DNA from: Chloroflexota bacterium
GTDB taxonomy: Bacteria; Chloroflexota; Anaerolineae; Anaerolineales; E44-bin32
Assembly: GCA_027298025.1 (NCBI GenBank)
Contig: JAPUGV010000255.1
Location: 1-32,775, forward strand
DNA length: 32,775 nucleotides
Direction of reading: 5' to 3'
Below, one piece after another: positions 19,631 to 28,496 of this stretch; within the stretch, counting starts at the first letter, position 1, and each line of letters opens with the position of its first letter. Position numbers and translations under genes: made by a program. The notes under the pieces were generated by a model. The model was given only the letters and a program-made list of their open reading frames with translations. It made no database searches and was not told the DNA's origin.

Positions 19631-20884
19631 ATGAAAAGACTGGACGATCGGGACCCGAACAGTAGCGCACCGTCGGCGCGCGCCGTAGTGCTCGCTCAGG
19701 AGCTAACTCGACCGCGTTTGGTGGGTTCCGACGGCGAGCTCGCCGCGCGAGCAGCGATCAAGCAGATATTGGAACGAGTGGGCTACCGAGTGGAGCAAGA
19801 ACCTTTCCGATTTGTAGTGCCGCTTAGCACCGTGATCTCCGGCCAGTTGATTTTGGGAAGCGTATTGATCCTCACCTCACTCGTAATGCACATGGCGAGC
19901 CCGCTGGCCGCAACCCTAGTAGCGCCACTACCGCTTCTGACAATCCTACTGTCTCGGCCGCTTTACAAGTGGGTGTGGCGTCACTGGGTGCTAGATTCAG
20001 ATCCTCCAGAATCAAAGGAAACCCGGTTCTCTCGTTGGGTAACCGCGAAGGTTGGGGGAATGTCGAGCAACCTGGTCGCAACGTATCCCGGGATTCAGAG
20101 CGATAGGTCCCATACACATCTGATCCTAGCCGCCCATTACGACTCGAAGAGCCAGGCGCTCGCAGTGCCGCTCCGCATAATCCTCTTTGCATGGATATTC
20201 ATACTTACCTCGAGTTTCGTGCTTCTCACCGTGGTCGGGCTCTTCCAGCCCGGAATCGCCGAGTACGGTCAGCTTTCGGGAGCACTAGCGATCGCGGCTG
20301 CACTGCCCTTGCTGATGCTGAGGGAACAGAATGATTCTCCGGGCGCCCTCGACAATGCTGCGGGAGTCGGGCTGGTACTCGCGCTAGCCGAGCATTTTGC
20401 GGCTCGTTCGGACATTCACTCCAAACTCAGAGTGACCTACCTCTTTCCGGGAGCGGAAGAGCTGGGACTGCTGGGCTCGGCGGCCTACGTGGCCCGAAAC
20501 AGGTTATATCTGAACCATGACCAAAATGGCGGACGGCTGTACGTTCTGAATCTCGATGCAGTTGGAGGGAAGGGGAGGTTGCATCGATTTGGCGGGAGCG
20601 GACGGCTAGGCAGCAAGCAGGAATTAAGTGCCTTGATCGACCAGGCCTGCCGACGATTGGACGCCAATCTGGGTCACGGAGCCGCTGTCGGCCTGCTGCT
20701 GGACCATATCCCATTCGCTCAAGCCAGGATCGATGCGGTTAGCCTGGTCTCCATCGGCTGGTCCGCCCGCACAATACACACCGCTCATGACACTCCAGAC
20801 AACTTCAGCGCCGAGACTTTCACGCGTACAGCCAAAGTGGTAGTACAGGTCGTTGAGGAGCTAGCCGGGGTGGGGCGCGGTTGA
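19631..20884 (+). CDS. M28-family peptidase with transmembrane helices inside the catalytic region
   Basis: Candidate metal ligands AAHYDSKS, SPGALDNAAGV, FPGAEELGLLGS, LNLDAVG, HTAHDTPDN; ORF track start is 19400 but ATG 19631 is where homology-like sequence begins. Confidence 0.8.
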   Translation: MKRLDDRDPNSSAPSARAVVLAQELTRPRLVGSDGELAARAAIKQILERVGYRVEQEPFRFVVPLSTVISGQLILGSVLILTSLVMHMASPLAATLVAPLPLLTILLSRPLYKWVWRHWVLDSDPPESKETRFSRWVTAKVGGMSSNLVATYPGIQSDRSHTHLILAAHYDSKSQALAVPLRIILFAWIFILTSSFVLLTVVGLFQPGIAEYGQLSGALAIAAALPLLMLREQNDSPGALDNAAGVGLVLALAEHFAARSDIHSKLRVTYLFPGAEELGLLGSAAYVARNRLYLNHDQNGGRLYVLNLDAVGGKGRLHRFGGSGRLGSKQELSALIDQACRRLDANLGHGAAVGLLLDHIPFAQARIDAVSLVSIGWSARTIHTAHDTPDNFSAETFTRTAKVVVQVVEELAGVGRG

Positions 20885-20943
20885 GGCTCACAGCGCAGGC
20901 GACTACGGATCCATCGCAGATCCTTCGGGGTGGACCCTCCTAG

Positions 20944-21987
20944 CTAAGCTGGGTTTGTAAAAGTTGGGCCGAGACCTGTTTCTAGCAGGTTTTGCCCTAA
21001 GGGGAATAGACTGGGCGTGCCTCCCGTATGCAGGAAGATCACCGGCTCATCTGACCCTAGCTCACCCTTTTCCATCAAGTCCAATAGTCCCGCGAAAGCC
21101 TTCCCGGTGTAAACGGGATCGAGCACGAGGCCCTCAAGGCGCGCAAGTCGAATGATCGCATCCGCACACTCCCGAGTCGGCAGCGCATAACCCACCCCAA
21201 CATAGTTTCCCTCCAAAATTGGGATCTGCTCAGGCGTGAATGAATGTGCTTGCCCGATTTTGAAGCAGATTCTCGTCGCCATTCTGGCGATGGATTCAGG
21301 GAACTTCTTCCACAGCCTGCCCACATCGATCGCGAGTGGGCGTAGATTCGACTTGATCAGTGTCAGCCCTGCCAATAATCCGGCCAAAGTACCTCCGGTC
21401 CCAGCGGCCAGAACCAGCCACGCATTCTCGATACCGAGCTCCCGCGCCTGTCGCTCTATTTCTACCGCGGCCCGAACGTAGCCCAGGCCGCCTAGCCATG
21501 AGTGGCCTCCGACCGGAATGAAGTAATGTTGGCCAACCAGCAGCCGCGCCAGCCATCTCACAAGGCGGTTGCTGGTTTCCAGCGTCATATGAGCATTACC
21601 CCCACCCCCGATCGGAATGAAATGCATTTCGGCCCCCAGCAGGGAGTTGACCAGGAGGTTTCCCTCCATGCTCGCCGGCCTCCGGTCGAAGTAGAGCAGG
21701 TGGGGTTCGAATCCGAGCTGGCGGGCGACGCCCGCAGTTAGCCGGGCGTGGTTGGACTGCAGTCCGCCGAAGGTGACGATCCTGGGTACTCTGAGGGCCC
21801 GAGCCTCGGCGAAAAAGTACTCGAGCTTGCGGGTTTTGCTCCCTCCCATGGCCGGTCCAATTTCGTCATCTCGCTTTACGAAGACTCTTCTCCCCAGTTT
21901 TTCCGACAGCCTCGGTAAAGGCTCTAACGGTGTCGGATATTCGGCTAACGGTATGCGGGGGTAGCGCTCAAGCTTGTCTGGAAGCAT
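20944..21987 (-). CDS. PLP-dependent D-cysteine desulfhydrase / ACC-deaminase family protein
   Basis: RYPRIPLAEYPTPLEPLPRLSEKLG, VKRDDEIGPAMGGSKTRKLEYF, GGLQSNHARLTAGVARQLG, AAGTGGTLAGLLAG. Start chosen at MLPDKLERYPR. Confidence 0.85.
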   Translation of the reverse strand: MLPDKLERYPRIPLAEYPTPLEPLPRLSEKLGRRVFVKRDDEIGPAMGGSKTRKLEYFFAEARALRVPRIVTFGGLQSNHARLTAGVARQLGFEPHLLYFDRRPASMEGNLLVNSLLGAEMHFIPIGGGGNAHMTLETSNRLVRWLARLLVGQHYFIPVGGHSWLGGLGYVRAAVEIERQARELGIENAWLVLAAGTGGTLAGLLAGLTLIKSNLRPLAIDVGRLWKKFPESIARMATRICFKIGQAHSFTPEQIPILEGNYVGVGYALPTRECADAIIRLARLEGLVLDPVYTGKAFAGLLDLMEKGELGSDEPVIFLHTGGTPSLFPLGQNLLETGLGPTFTNPA

Positions 21988-23332
21988 GGCGCTTCTCGTG
22001 TATGGAGTCCGCTCCAATGAGGTGTTTGGCTAATCTCTTCGCCAATCCGATGATGGTCAGTACTGTAGGCTGGCCGAGCGCTTCCGGGAAGGTGCTTGCG
22101 TCACAAGCGTACAGGCCTTTGATTTCGGTCTGCAGATTCAAGTCGAGCAGGTGCCCAATGCGGACCGTGGCACTGGGATGGGTCCCTCTGAGAGGGGTCG
22201 TGAAAATCGTTTCCGGATCTGCTCCTGCCTGCACTAGGATGCGTCGACTAAGCTGCTCCGCGGCGGTTAGCTTGAGACCGTCGGTCTCAGTCAGCGGCTT
22301 CGAAATCTTTCCGTCCGTCAACAGGCCTCCCGACACTTCATCTTTGAGCTTGATCATGACCCCCAGCGCGCGGTTCCAGCTTGGCCAACGCAGGCTGTGC
22401 CTCACGCTTTTGAGCCCGGCCATAAGGGGATAAAGGAGCCAAGGATCGATGAGCGCGCTCAGCATATATCCCCTCTCCGGATCCTCCCAAAACCAGGACA
22501 TGGGCGGCTCGCCCCCGGTGCCTTCCTCGTTGGTGAACCCGTAGACGATGGCGGTCGTGTCCATCGCAATACCATCCCCAGCCTCCTTCCAACCGGAGGC
22601 ACGCAGGATGCTCGCCGTCCCGATTCCGCCTGCCGACAGGACGACGGTATCCGCCCGAGCCTCGAAACGCCTCCGACCTAGCCTGCCCTCCACACCCACC
22701 GCATGGCCATCCTCGATTAGCACGCGCTCGACGCGAGCGCTTGTCCGCAATTCCGCACCGATGGTTGTAGCCTCATCGACAAACTCGGCCGCGTTCCACT
22801 TCGCCCCACACCGACATCCGAGCATACACTTTGCGCCACAGTCAAACTGCTGTACTCGACCAGGCCGCTTGAACACCGGCATCGGTCTCCAGTCCTGCCC
22901 CATCGAGATCCCGATCTGGGCAATTCGGGTCGAAGCACGGCCGCGAAGCTCCTCAGGTAGTGGCTGAATATCGAGCTCGTCGATCGTCTCGGCGGTCTCA
23001 TCGTCCAGATCGATTCCATACTTGGCCTTGAGCCAGGGTGGAGGAACCGCGGCGCAACCACAGAACATGCTGGTGGCGCCCCCCAGCATTAGGGGTCGGA
23101 TGATGTTCAGTCCTTCTTCTGAAAACAGGAGGCTGCCGCGGTCGGTATAGAGAAGGGCGCCGAGGTAGGTGCCGTAGTACGCTCGCCGACGCTGGTCGGT
23201 TCCGCGCTCAAGGAGCAAAACCTTTTTGCCCGCCCGAGCCAGCTCGCGCGTCAGGGTCGCGCCCCCCGGACCGGACCCAACGACCACTACGTCCGCCCGA
23301 AACGAAACCGGATTGACCGTAGACCGTCTCAC
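21968..23332 (-). CDS. GMC-family FAD oxidoreductase
   Basis: VVVGSGPGGATLTRELARAGKKVLLLERG, VVLSAGGIGTASILRASG, CDASTFPEALGQPTVLTIIGLAKRLA; internal CGAKCMLGCRCGAKW. Confidence 0.85.
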   Translation of the reverse strand: MRRSTVNPVSFRADVVVVGSGPGGATLTRELARAGKKVLLLERGTDQRRRAYYGTYLGALLYTDRGSLLFSEEGLNIIRPLMLGGATSMFCGCAAVPPPWLKAKYGIDLDDETAETIDELDIQPLPEELRGRASTRIAQIGISMGQDWRPMPVFKRPGRVQQFDCGAKCMLGCRCGAKWNAAEFVDEATTIGAELRTSARVERVLIEDGHAVGVEGRLGRRRFEARADTVVLSAGGIGTASILRASGWKEAGDGIAMDTTAIVYGFTNEEGTGGEPPMSWFWEDPERGYMLSALIDPWLLYPLMAGLKSVRHSLRWPSWNRALGVMIKLKDEVSGGLLTDGKISKPLTETDGLKLTAAEQLSRRILVQAGADPETIFTTPLRGTHPSATVRIGHLLDLNLQTEIKGLYACDASTFPEALGQPTVLTIIGLAKRLAKHLIGADSIHEKRHASRQA

Positions 23333-23338
23333 GTCCTT

Positions 23339-23725
23339 CTAGGAATCCAAGACAAAATTAAGGGGTGCAACGATGTTTTGGCCAGTACTTTCCTCAAACG
23401 TGGCGAGCTGAGCAGCATCAACAAACCGCTCGGCGTCTCCGAACTGTGCGCCTTGAAAGTAGATCTGGCCGGTATGCTCAGGCCGGCCGGGCGCGGTGAC
23501 CTTCACGTGGATATATGCCGGCCCGCCCGGGTATAGGCCAGGCAGGATGGTTTCCAATTGATAGTCACCATTGTAGTCGGCGAAAAGCTTTCCTCTCAAC
23601 CGGAGCCCTACGTTATCGTACGCTCCTGAAGCGCCGGCTTGCCAGAAGTCGCGCAGCGCTCCCGGCATCGGTGTGCAATCGGAGGTCATCACCCGTCCCT
23701 TAACTAATAGTGGGGTGCCTCCCAT
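23339..23725 (-). CDS. Intradiol ring-cleavage dioxygenase-like protein; conserved frame extends upstream without a canonical start
   Basis: GALRDFWQAGASGAYDNVGLRLRGKLFADYNGDYQLETILPGLYPGGPAYIHVKV; upstream same-frame translation NPEGPLYTPGAPERTSLIEPG looks like the family N-terminus. Confidence 0.75.
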   Translation of the reverse strand: MGGTPLLVKGRVMTSDCTPMPGALRDFWQAGASGAYDNVGLRLRGKLFADYNGDYQLETILPGLYPGGPAYIHVKVTAPGRPEHTGQIYFQGAQFGDAERFVDAAQLATFEESTGQNIVAPLNFVLDS

Positions 23726-23819
23726 GCCTGGCTCGATCAGGCTGGTGCGCTCTGGGGCACCGGGGGTGTAGAGGGGACCCTCGGGATTAGCAGGTTGGGT
23801 TTCTGCTTTGCCATCGTAG

Positions 23820-24938
23820 CTAGCCCTCCGCGTTTTTCACATACCGATCGAAGAAATCGAGCGATCGCTGCATGGCAAGGGTGAAGTAATTCGAAAGATT
23901 GTGGTCGTCCCCCGGATATTCATAAAGCTCCGCTACGCCGTCCACGGCTTCGATCTGCTCATAAAGGATTCGCGAGAACTCCGCCGGGACGCTGGGATCG
24001 GCGGTGCCGTGGTGGAGTTGGACCGGCCCGGAGATCTCATCCAGATAGGAATTTGCTGAAAGCGGATCCCAGAACCTGGGATTCTCCTCCGGGGTGCCGT
24101 ATATATCCATGAGAGTGGTGCGCAAGCTGCCCGGTCGTGGGGTGCGGGTCGGCCCGGGCGTTGCTCCGCCGCGAGTCCATCGCTGAAACAGGTCCGGATA
24201 CGAGGCCACCACTCCAGCCCAAATGACGCCGGCCCGAATATCTTCCACGGCGACCATTGAGCGAAGGGCTATGAAGCCCCCCATCGAATGGCCCCACATG
24301 CCGATCCGATCAGGATCCGCATCCTCAAATCCCTTGATGGCAGCCACTGCATTGAGCACATCGATGGTGTAGTCGGGGGCGCCGTAGGCGCTGCGCGCCA
24401 CACCTTCGGAGTTGTCATGTCCCCGATAGTCGGAGCGGAAAACGATATATCCGTTGCGCGCGAAGCCATCGACGTAGGCCACGTAGCGCTCGGTCGTTCG
24501 GTATTGATCGGGGGGAATGTAGCCGTGATTGAAAACCACCACCGGCCATCCGCTATCAGGCCGCTCCCCGAAGGGTACCGTTAGCAGAGCGAAGATCTTG
24601 AGTCCATCTGAACGGTAGGAGGCAATGTGCCGCTGGTAGTTAGCTCCGTTGGCCAGGGTTTCCTCAATCACGATTTCACTCCCGGGATATTCTCGCTGGC
24701 GGAGATAGTCGATCGACAGTGGGTGCGGGGCTGGCGTTGAGGTAGGGGTTGGAGTGTGGGTCGCCGTTGGGGCCGACGTTTGTGTAGCGGGTCGGGGGGT
24801 TTCGGTCGGAAGCGGTTCAGCAACAACACCCTGGTTGGTAGAACCCGCGCTGGCCGCCGGATTGGAGCAGGCGGTGAGCAGGACCAGCGCAAGGATCGCC
24901 AGGCGCGAAATGCGGGCCATGTGCATGATGGCCCGCAT
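23820..24938 (-). CDS. Alpha/beta hydrolase (prolyl-oligopeptidase-like) lipoprotein
   Basis: Lipobox-like LVLLTAC; WPVVVFNHGYIPP, GMWGHSMGGFIALRS nucleophile elbow, HHGTADPSVP, YPGDDHNLS. Confidence 0.88.
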   Translation of the reverse strand: MRAIMHMARISRLAILALVLLTACSNPAASAGSTNQGVVAEPLPTETPRPATQTSAPTATHTPTPTSTPAPHPLSIDYLRQREYPGSEIVIEETLANGANYQRHIASYRSDGLKIFALLTVPFGERPDSGWPVVVFNHGYIPPDQYRTTERYVAYVDGFARNGYIVFRSDYRGHDNSEGVARSAYGAPDYTIDVLNAVAAIKGFEDADPDRIGMWGHSMGGFIALRSMVAVEDIRAGVIWAGVVASYPDLFQRWTRGGATPGPTRTPRPGSLRTTLMDIYGTPEENPRFWDPLSANSYLDEISGPVQLHHGTADPSVPAEFSRILYEQIEAVDGVAELYEYPGDDHNLSNYFTLAMQRSLDFFDRYVKNAEG

Positions 24939-24987
24939 TCTACCTGCCCCGAAGTTCAGGCGCTGTTAGAGAATTGTGAACGTCCGT

Positions 24988-26235
24988 TCACTTCTTCGAC
25001 CGGCGGATCATCAAGAAGCCCGTAATGAAGAATCCGACACCTGCCACGAGTGCCAGGATGCCAATACTCGATCCAACGGAGATTGGGGGGCCCTGCTCTG
25101 GAGGCAGAGCTTCTCGAGGTTCTCCGAACTGCGGCAGCACGACCTCTCCGATGACCGGCAGATTCACGGTGGGATTTCGCTCACAATCGAACATGCCAAC
25201 CATGTTCGATAGGTCATGGATGTTCGAAACGTCCTTGAGCTGCGGATCGTAATCGAAGATCGGATCTACGGTCATCTCTTCTGGCGAGATCACAGTATTT
25301 AAGCGTGTGACATAGGGGAAGCTGGCCCTCAGATGTTGTAGAAGTGGGTGAATGACCGAAAGTTCCCGCGAGGGGGCCGCGTATTCGGTGATGAACCCCT
25401 GCCCGCCATATTCATCCGCCTGTTCGCCGAGCAGCTGACGGTAGTTCGTGCCCCCGAAGGGGAAAAATGTGATGTCCGTGTCCGGGATCTCTAGTTTGGC
25501 GTAGTTTGTTGGGTAGGCTTGCTTATCACCGAACACCCACACCATCACGCCCATATCGGGGGTGGCGGCCACCGCGGTCAGGCGAAGCGGGATCATGGGC
25601 TTGTCGGACGGATAGGTGATCTTGACCGGCTCTACATCCTGAGCTCCCTTGTCCGGTAGCAATCGCATGGCCAGGAAGGCGAATTTCTCGAAAACGTAAA
25701 CGTCGATCAGCGGCTCCATTTCCACTGTGACCTGGTAGCCGTTGTCTCGGAGCCAATTCACGACCGCATCCGGATCGTCGGACCCTATGACATCGAATCC
25801 GTAGGGTCCCACAGCGCCGCTGGCAAAGACTGTCACGGTCCCCTCCGCAACCTCCGCGACTGCCATGAAACGAACATCCTGGAGCGCGCAGTCCGGTATC
25901 GGAGGCGGGATAAAGACGGGATCGGTTGCGACCTCGAGCTCAAAAAAAGCGGCCATGGCATCTTCGGGCACCTCAATATCCTCGGCGTCGATTGCCGCTG
26001 GCAGTGGCAGGATCCACGAAAAGTCTTCCGCAGAGCCGGTGTACTGGATCTGGATGTAGGCCGAGATCGTCCCGTCCCGGTTCTGCGTAAAGATGATCCG
26101 CTCCGCGTTTTGATCGACCGGAGAGTTGGTACAGAAGAATCCACCACAGGCCAGTGCGGCATGATGGATGGCAATTGCCAACGCCGCTGCGCCAAGTATT
26201 CCCAAAGCAAGAATCGGGATCGATTTCCTCACCAT
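24988..26235 (-). CDS. DUF2330-family secreted/membrane-anchored protein
   Basis: Signal peptide then ACGGFFCTNSPVDQNAERIIFTQN, SAYIQIQYTGSAEDFSWILPLPA; C-terminal TM IGILALVAGVGFFITGFLMI plus RRSKK. Start chosen at MVRKS, with GGGAG upstream. Confidence 0.85.
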   Translation of the reverse strand: MVRKSIPILALGILGAAALAIAIHHAALACGGFFCTNSPVDQNAERIIFTQNRDGTISAYIQIQYTGSAEDFSWILPLPAAIDAEDIEVPEDAMAAFFELEVATDPVFIPPPIPDCALQDVRFMAVAEVAEGTVTVFASGAVGPYGFDVIGSDDPDAVVNWLRDNGYQVTVEMEPLIDVYVFEKFAFLAMRLLPDKGAQDVEPVKITYPSDKPMIPLRLTAVAATPDMGVMVWVFGDKQAYPTNYAKLEIPDTDITFFPFGGTNYRQLLGEQADEYGGQGFITEYAAPSRELSVIHPLLQHLRASFPYVTRLNTVISPEEMTVDPIFDYDPQLKDVSNIHDLSNMVGMFDCERNPTVNLPVIGEVVLPQFGEPREALPPEQGPPISVGSSIGILALVAGVGFFITGFLMIRRSKK

Positions 26236-26548
26236 CGTCTGTGCTCCCTTCGCTGGTCGCATTCTGGTCTAGAGATTGGACGAGGTGGATAGGAAGATAG
26301 TTCCCGCACCAAGAAGGACCTGAGCCGAGAGAAGTCCTCGGACGCCGGGACCAAAGCGGATAACCGGCGAAAAACTGTACGGGGCCTGCAAATGCGCGCT
26401 TGGCGTTCGCCGCGACTGTAATCGCCGAATCTGGGGCCCGCGACCTTCTGGAGCAATCGGAAGAACAAGTTCGCGGGAACGTTTACAATGGAATTCGTGT
26501 GTGACACATCGCTGCGAGTAATCAGGTAGCCGTTCGGAGAAGAGAGAA

Positions 26549-28054
26549 ATGAGCGCGGTTGACAGATTGAGGAGTGCGGAAGCTCGAATTGCTAGAAGCT
26601 GGGATGCAGCCGAGACAAAGCTTGGCGAGTACGGGGTGTTGATCGGTGGTGAATGGCTGAAAACCGGAGACGCGATCGAAGTGCACAGCCCCTACGATGA
26701 TTCACTGGTCGCCATCGTGCACCGAGCTGGGCCCGAGGAGATTGAGGCCTCCATAGCGAAGGCGACGGAGGCTTTCAAGGTCACCCGCAAACTTCCGTCG
26801 TGGAGACGAGCCGAAGTCTTGGAATCCATCAGCAACGGGATCGCCAGCCGGCACGAGGAGTTCGCGCGCACGATCGCGCTGGAGGCCGGAAAGCCTATTC
26901 AAACCGCGCGCGCCGAAGTGGACCGTGCGATTTTTACGTTCAAGATCGCGGCCGAGGAATCGAAGCGCATTTACGGACAAGTCGTGCCTCTGGATTGGTT
27001 GCCCGGTACGGAAGGACGTATCGGGTATGTCCGCCGCGTCCCGCTAGGACCGGTGGTCGGGATATCCCCCTTTAACTTCCCGCTCAATCTGGTCGCTCAT
27101 AAGGTGGCTCCCGCCTTAGCAGCGGGAAACCCGATCATGATGCGGCCGGCAAGCCAAACTCCGGTCAGCTCGCTCAAGCTGGCGGAGTTGGTCCTGGAGT
27201 CCGGTTGGCCAGAGGCCGGGATCGCGGTTGTACCCTGCACGACCCAAAACGCCAATCCGCTGGTGGAGGACAACCGCATCAAGATGCTGTCCTTCACCGG
27301 GAGCCCCGCGGTGGGATGGGCGCTTAAGGCGAGGGCAGGTATGAAGAAAGTGACCCTCGAGCTGGGCGGCAACGCGGGGGTGATCGTGCATCACGATGCC
27401 GATGTGGCATACGCGGCCCAACGTGTGGCTTGGGGTGGTTTCTCGTACGCCGGTCAATCCTGTATCTCGGTGCAGCGGATCTATGTGCACACGGACGTGT
27501 ATGAGGGGTTTCTGGACGAACTCATCCCGCGCGTTCAGGCGCTCAAGCTGGGAGATCCGCTCGATGAAGCAACCGATGTCGGTCCGCTGATTGATGCCGG
27601 TGCGGCTGAGCGTATCGAAGCTTGGCTGGCAGAGGCGGTCTCTGGGGGAGCGGAAGTGCTGGTCGGGGGCAAGCGGGAGGGGACCTTATTCCAGCCCACG
27701 GTGCTGGCTTCGTTACGGGAGGACATGAGCATCTCCTGCCAGGAGGTCTTCGGCCCGGTCGTGGGGCTCTATGCCTACCAGGATGTTGACACGGCCATCC
27801 GCGCCGTAGACGATAGCGACTTTGGCCTGCAGGCCGGGCTATTCACGCGAGATGCCAAGCTGATCCGGAAGGCATTCAATGAAATCAATGTTGGCGGCCT
27901 CATGGTCAACGACGTCTCCACCTTCCGAGTGGATCACATGCCCTATGGTGGAGCCAAAATGTCGGGGGAAGGCCGTGAGGGTCTCCGCTACGCCATCGAA
28001 GCGATGACCGCTATGAAGCTGCTCATGATGAATGACCCCGAGCAGGGTCTCTGA
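26549..28054 (+). CDS. Aldehyde dehydrogenase family protein
   Basis: ISPFNFPLNLVAHKVAPALAAGNP, FTGSPAVGW, LELGGNAGVIV, GQSCISVQRIYV, QEVFGPVVGLYAY. Confidence 0.9.
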   Translation: MSAVDRLRSAEARIARSWDAAETKLGEYGVLIGGEWLKTGDAIEVHSPYDDSLVAIVHRAGPEEIEASIAKATEAFKVTRKLPSWRRAEVLESISNGIASRHEEFARTIALEAGKPIQTARAEVDRAIFTFKIAAEESKRIYGQVVPLDWLPGTEGRIGYVRRVPLGPVVGISPFNFPLNLVAHKVAPALAAGNPIMMRPASQTPVSSLKLAELVLESGWPEAGIAVVPCTTQNANPLVEDNRIKMLSFTGSPAVGWALKARAGMKKVTLELGGNAGVIVHHDADVAYAAQRVAWGGFSYAGQSCISVQRIYVHTDVYEGFLDELIPRVQALKLGDPLDEATDVGPLIDAGAAERIEAWLAEAVSGGAEVLVGGKREGTLFQPTVLASLREDMSISCQEVFGPVVGLYAYQDVDTAIRAVDDSDFGLQAGLFTRDAKLIRKAFNEINVGGLMVNDVSTFRVDHMPYGGAKMSGEGREGLRYAIEAMTAMKLLMMNDPEQGL

Positions 28055-28162
28055 GCATTTCGCGCAGAATCTCCACGCTGTACGGGACGTAAATCGGAGA
28101 CGAGGGATTCAACTCCCCGGACCCGCAGCCGCCATCCGGCAAGTCCTGAGGAAGTTGGTTCA

Positions 28163-28486
28163 GTGGCTCATTACATTGTGAGGGCGAGGCCCATTCAAGA
28201 GTTGCTGCCCGAACTGCAGGAGCTTCTGGCTTCTGGGGAAATCGATGTCATGCGCCCGTTCGGAGGATCGTTGCAATACAGCTTGGAGAACGCCCGCCGG
28301 CAGGACAAGGACTGGGCGATCTGGGAAGAGGAAGACTACTGCACGCCTCCGCTCGCTCAGGAGCGAGCCGCCGTGCTCGATAGGTATTTCACCGATCTCA
28401 CTGTTCAAAACGTATCGCGCGGAGAGGGATGGGAACAACTGGAAGAGCTTCCTCCGCTCTGGGATCGGCCGCAAGCAGAGCGTTAA
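28163..28486 (+). CDS. Hypothetical protein
   Basis: Intact 107-aa ORF from GTG with AGGAAG upstream; no family recognised. Confidence 0.55.
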   Translation: MAHYIVRARPIQELLPELQELLASGEIDVMRPFGGSLQYSLENARRQDKDWAIWEEEDYCTPPLAQERAAVLDRYFTDLTVQNVSRGEGWEQLEELPPLWDRPQAER

Positions 28487-28496
28487 TGCCCTACCG

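Noticed and set aside
26229-26507. 92-aa minus-strand ORF upstream of the DUF2330 gene
   Set aside because: Overlaps the DUF2330 start and intergenic region; no motif support.
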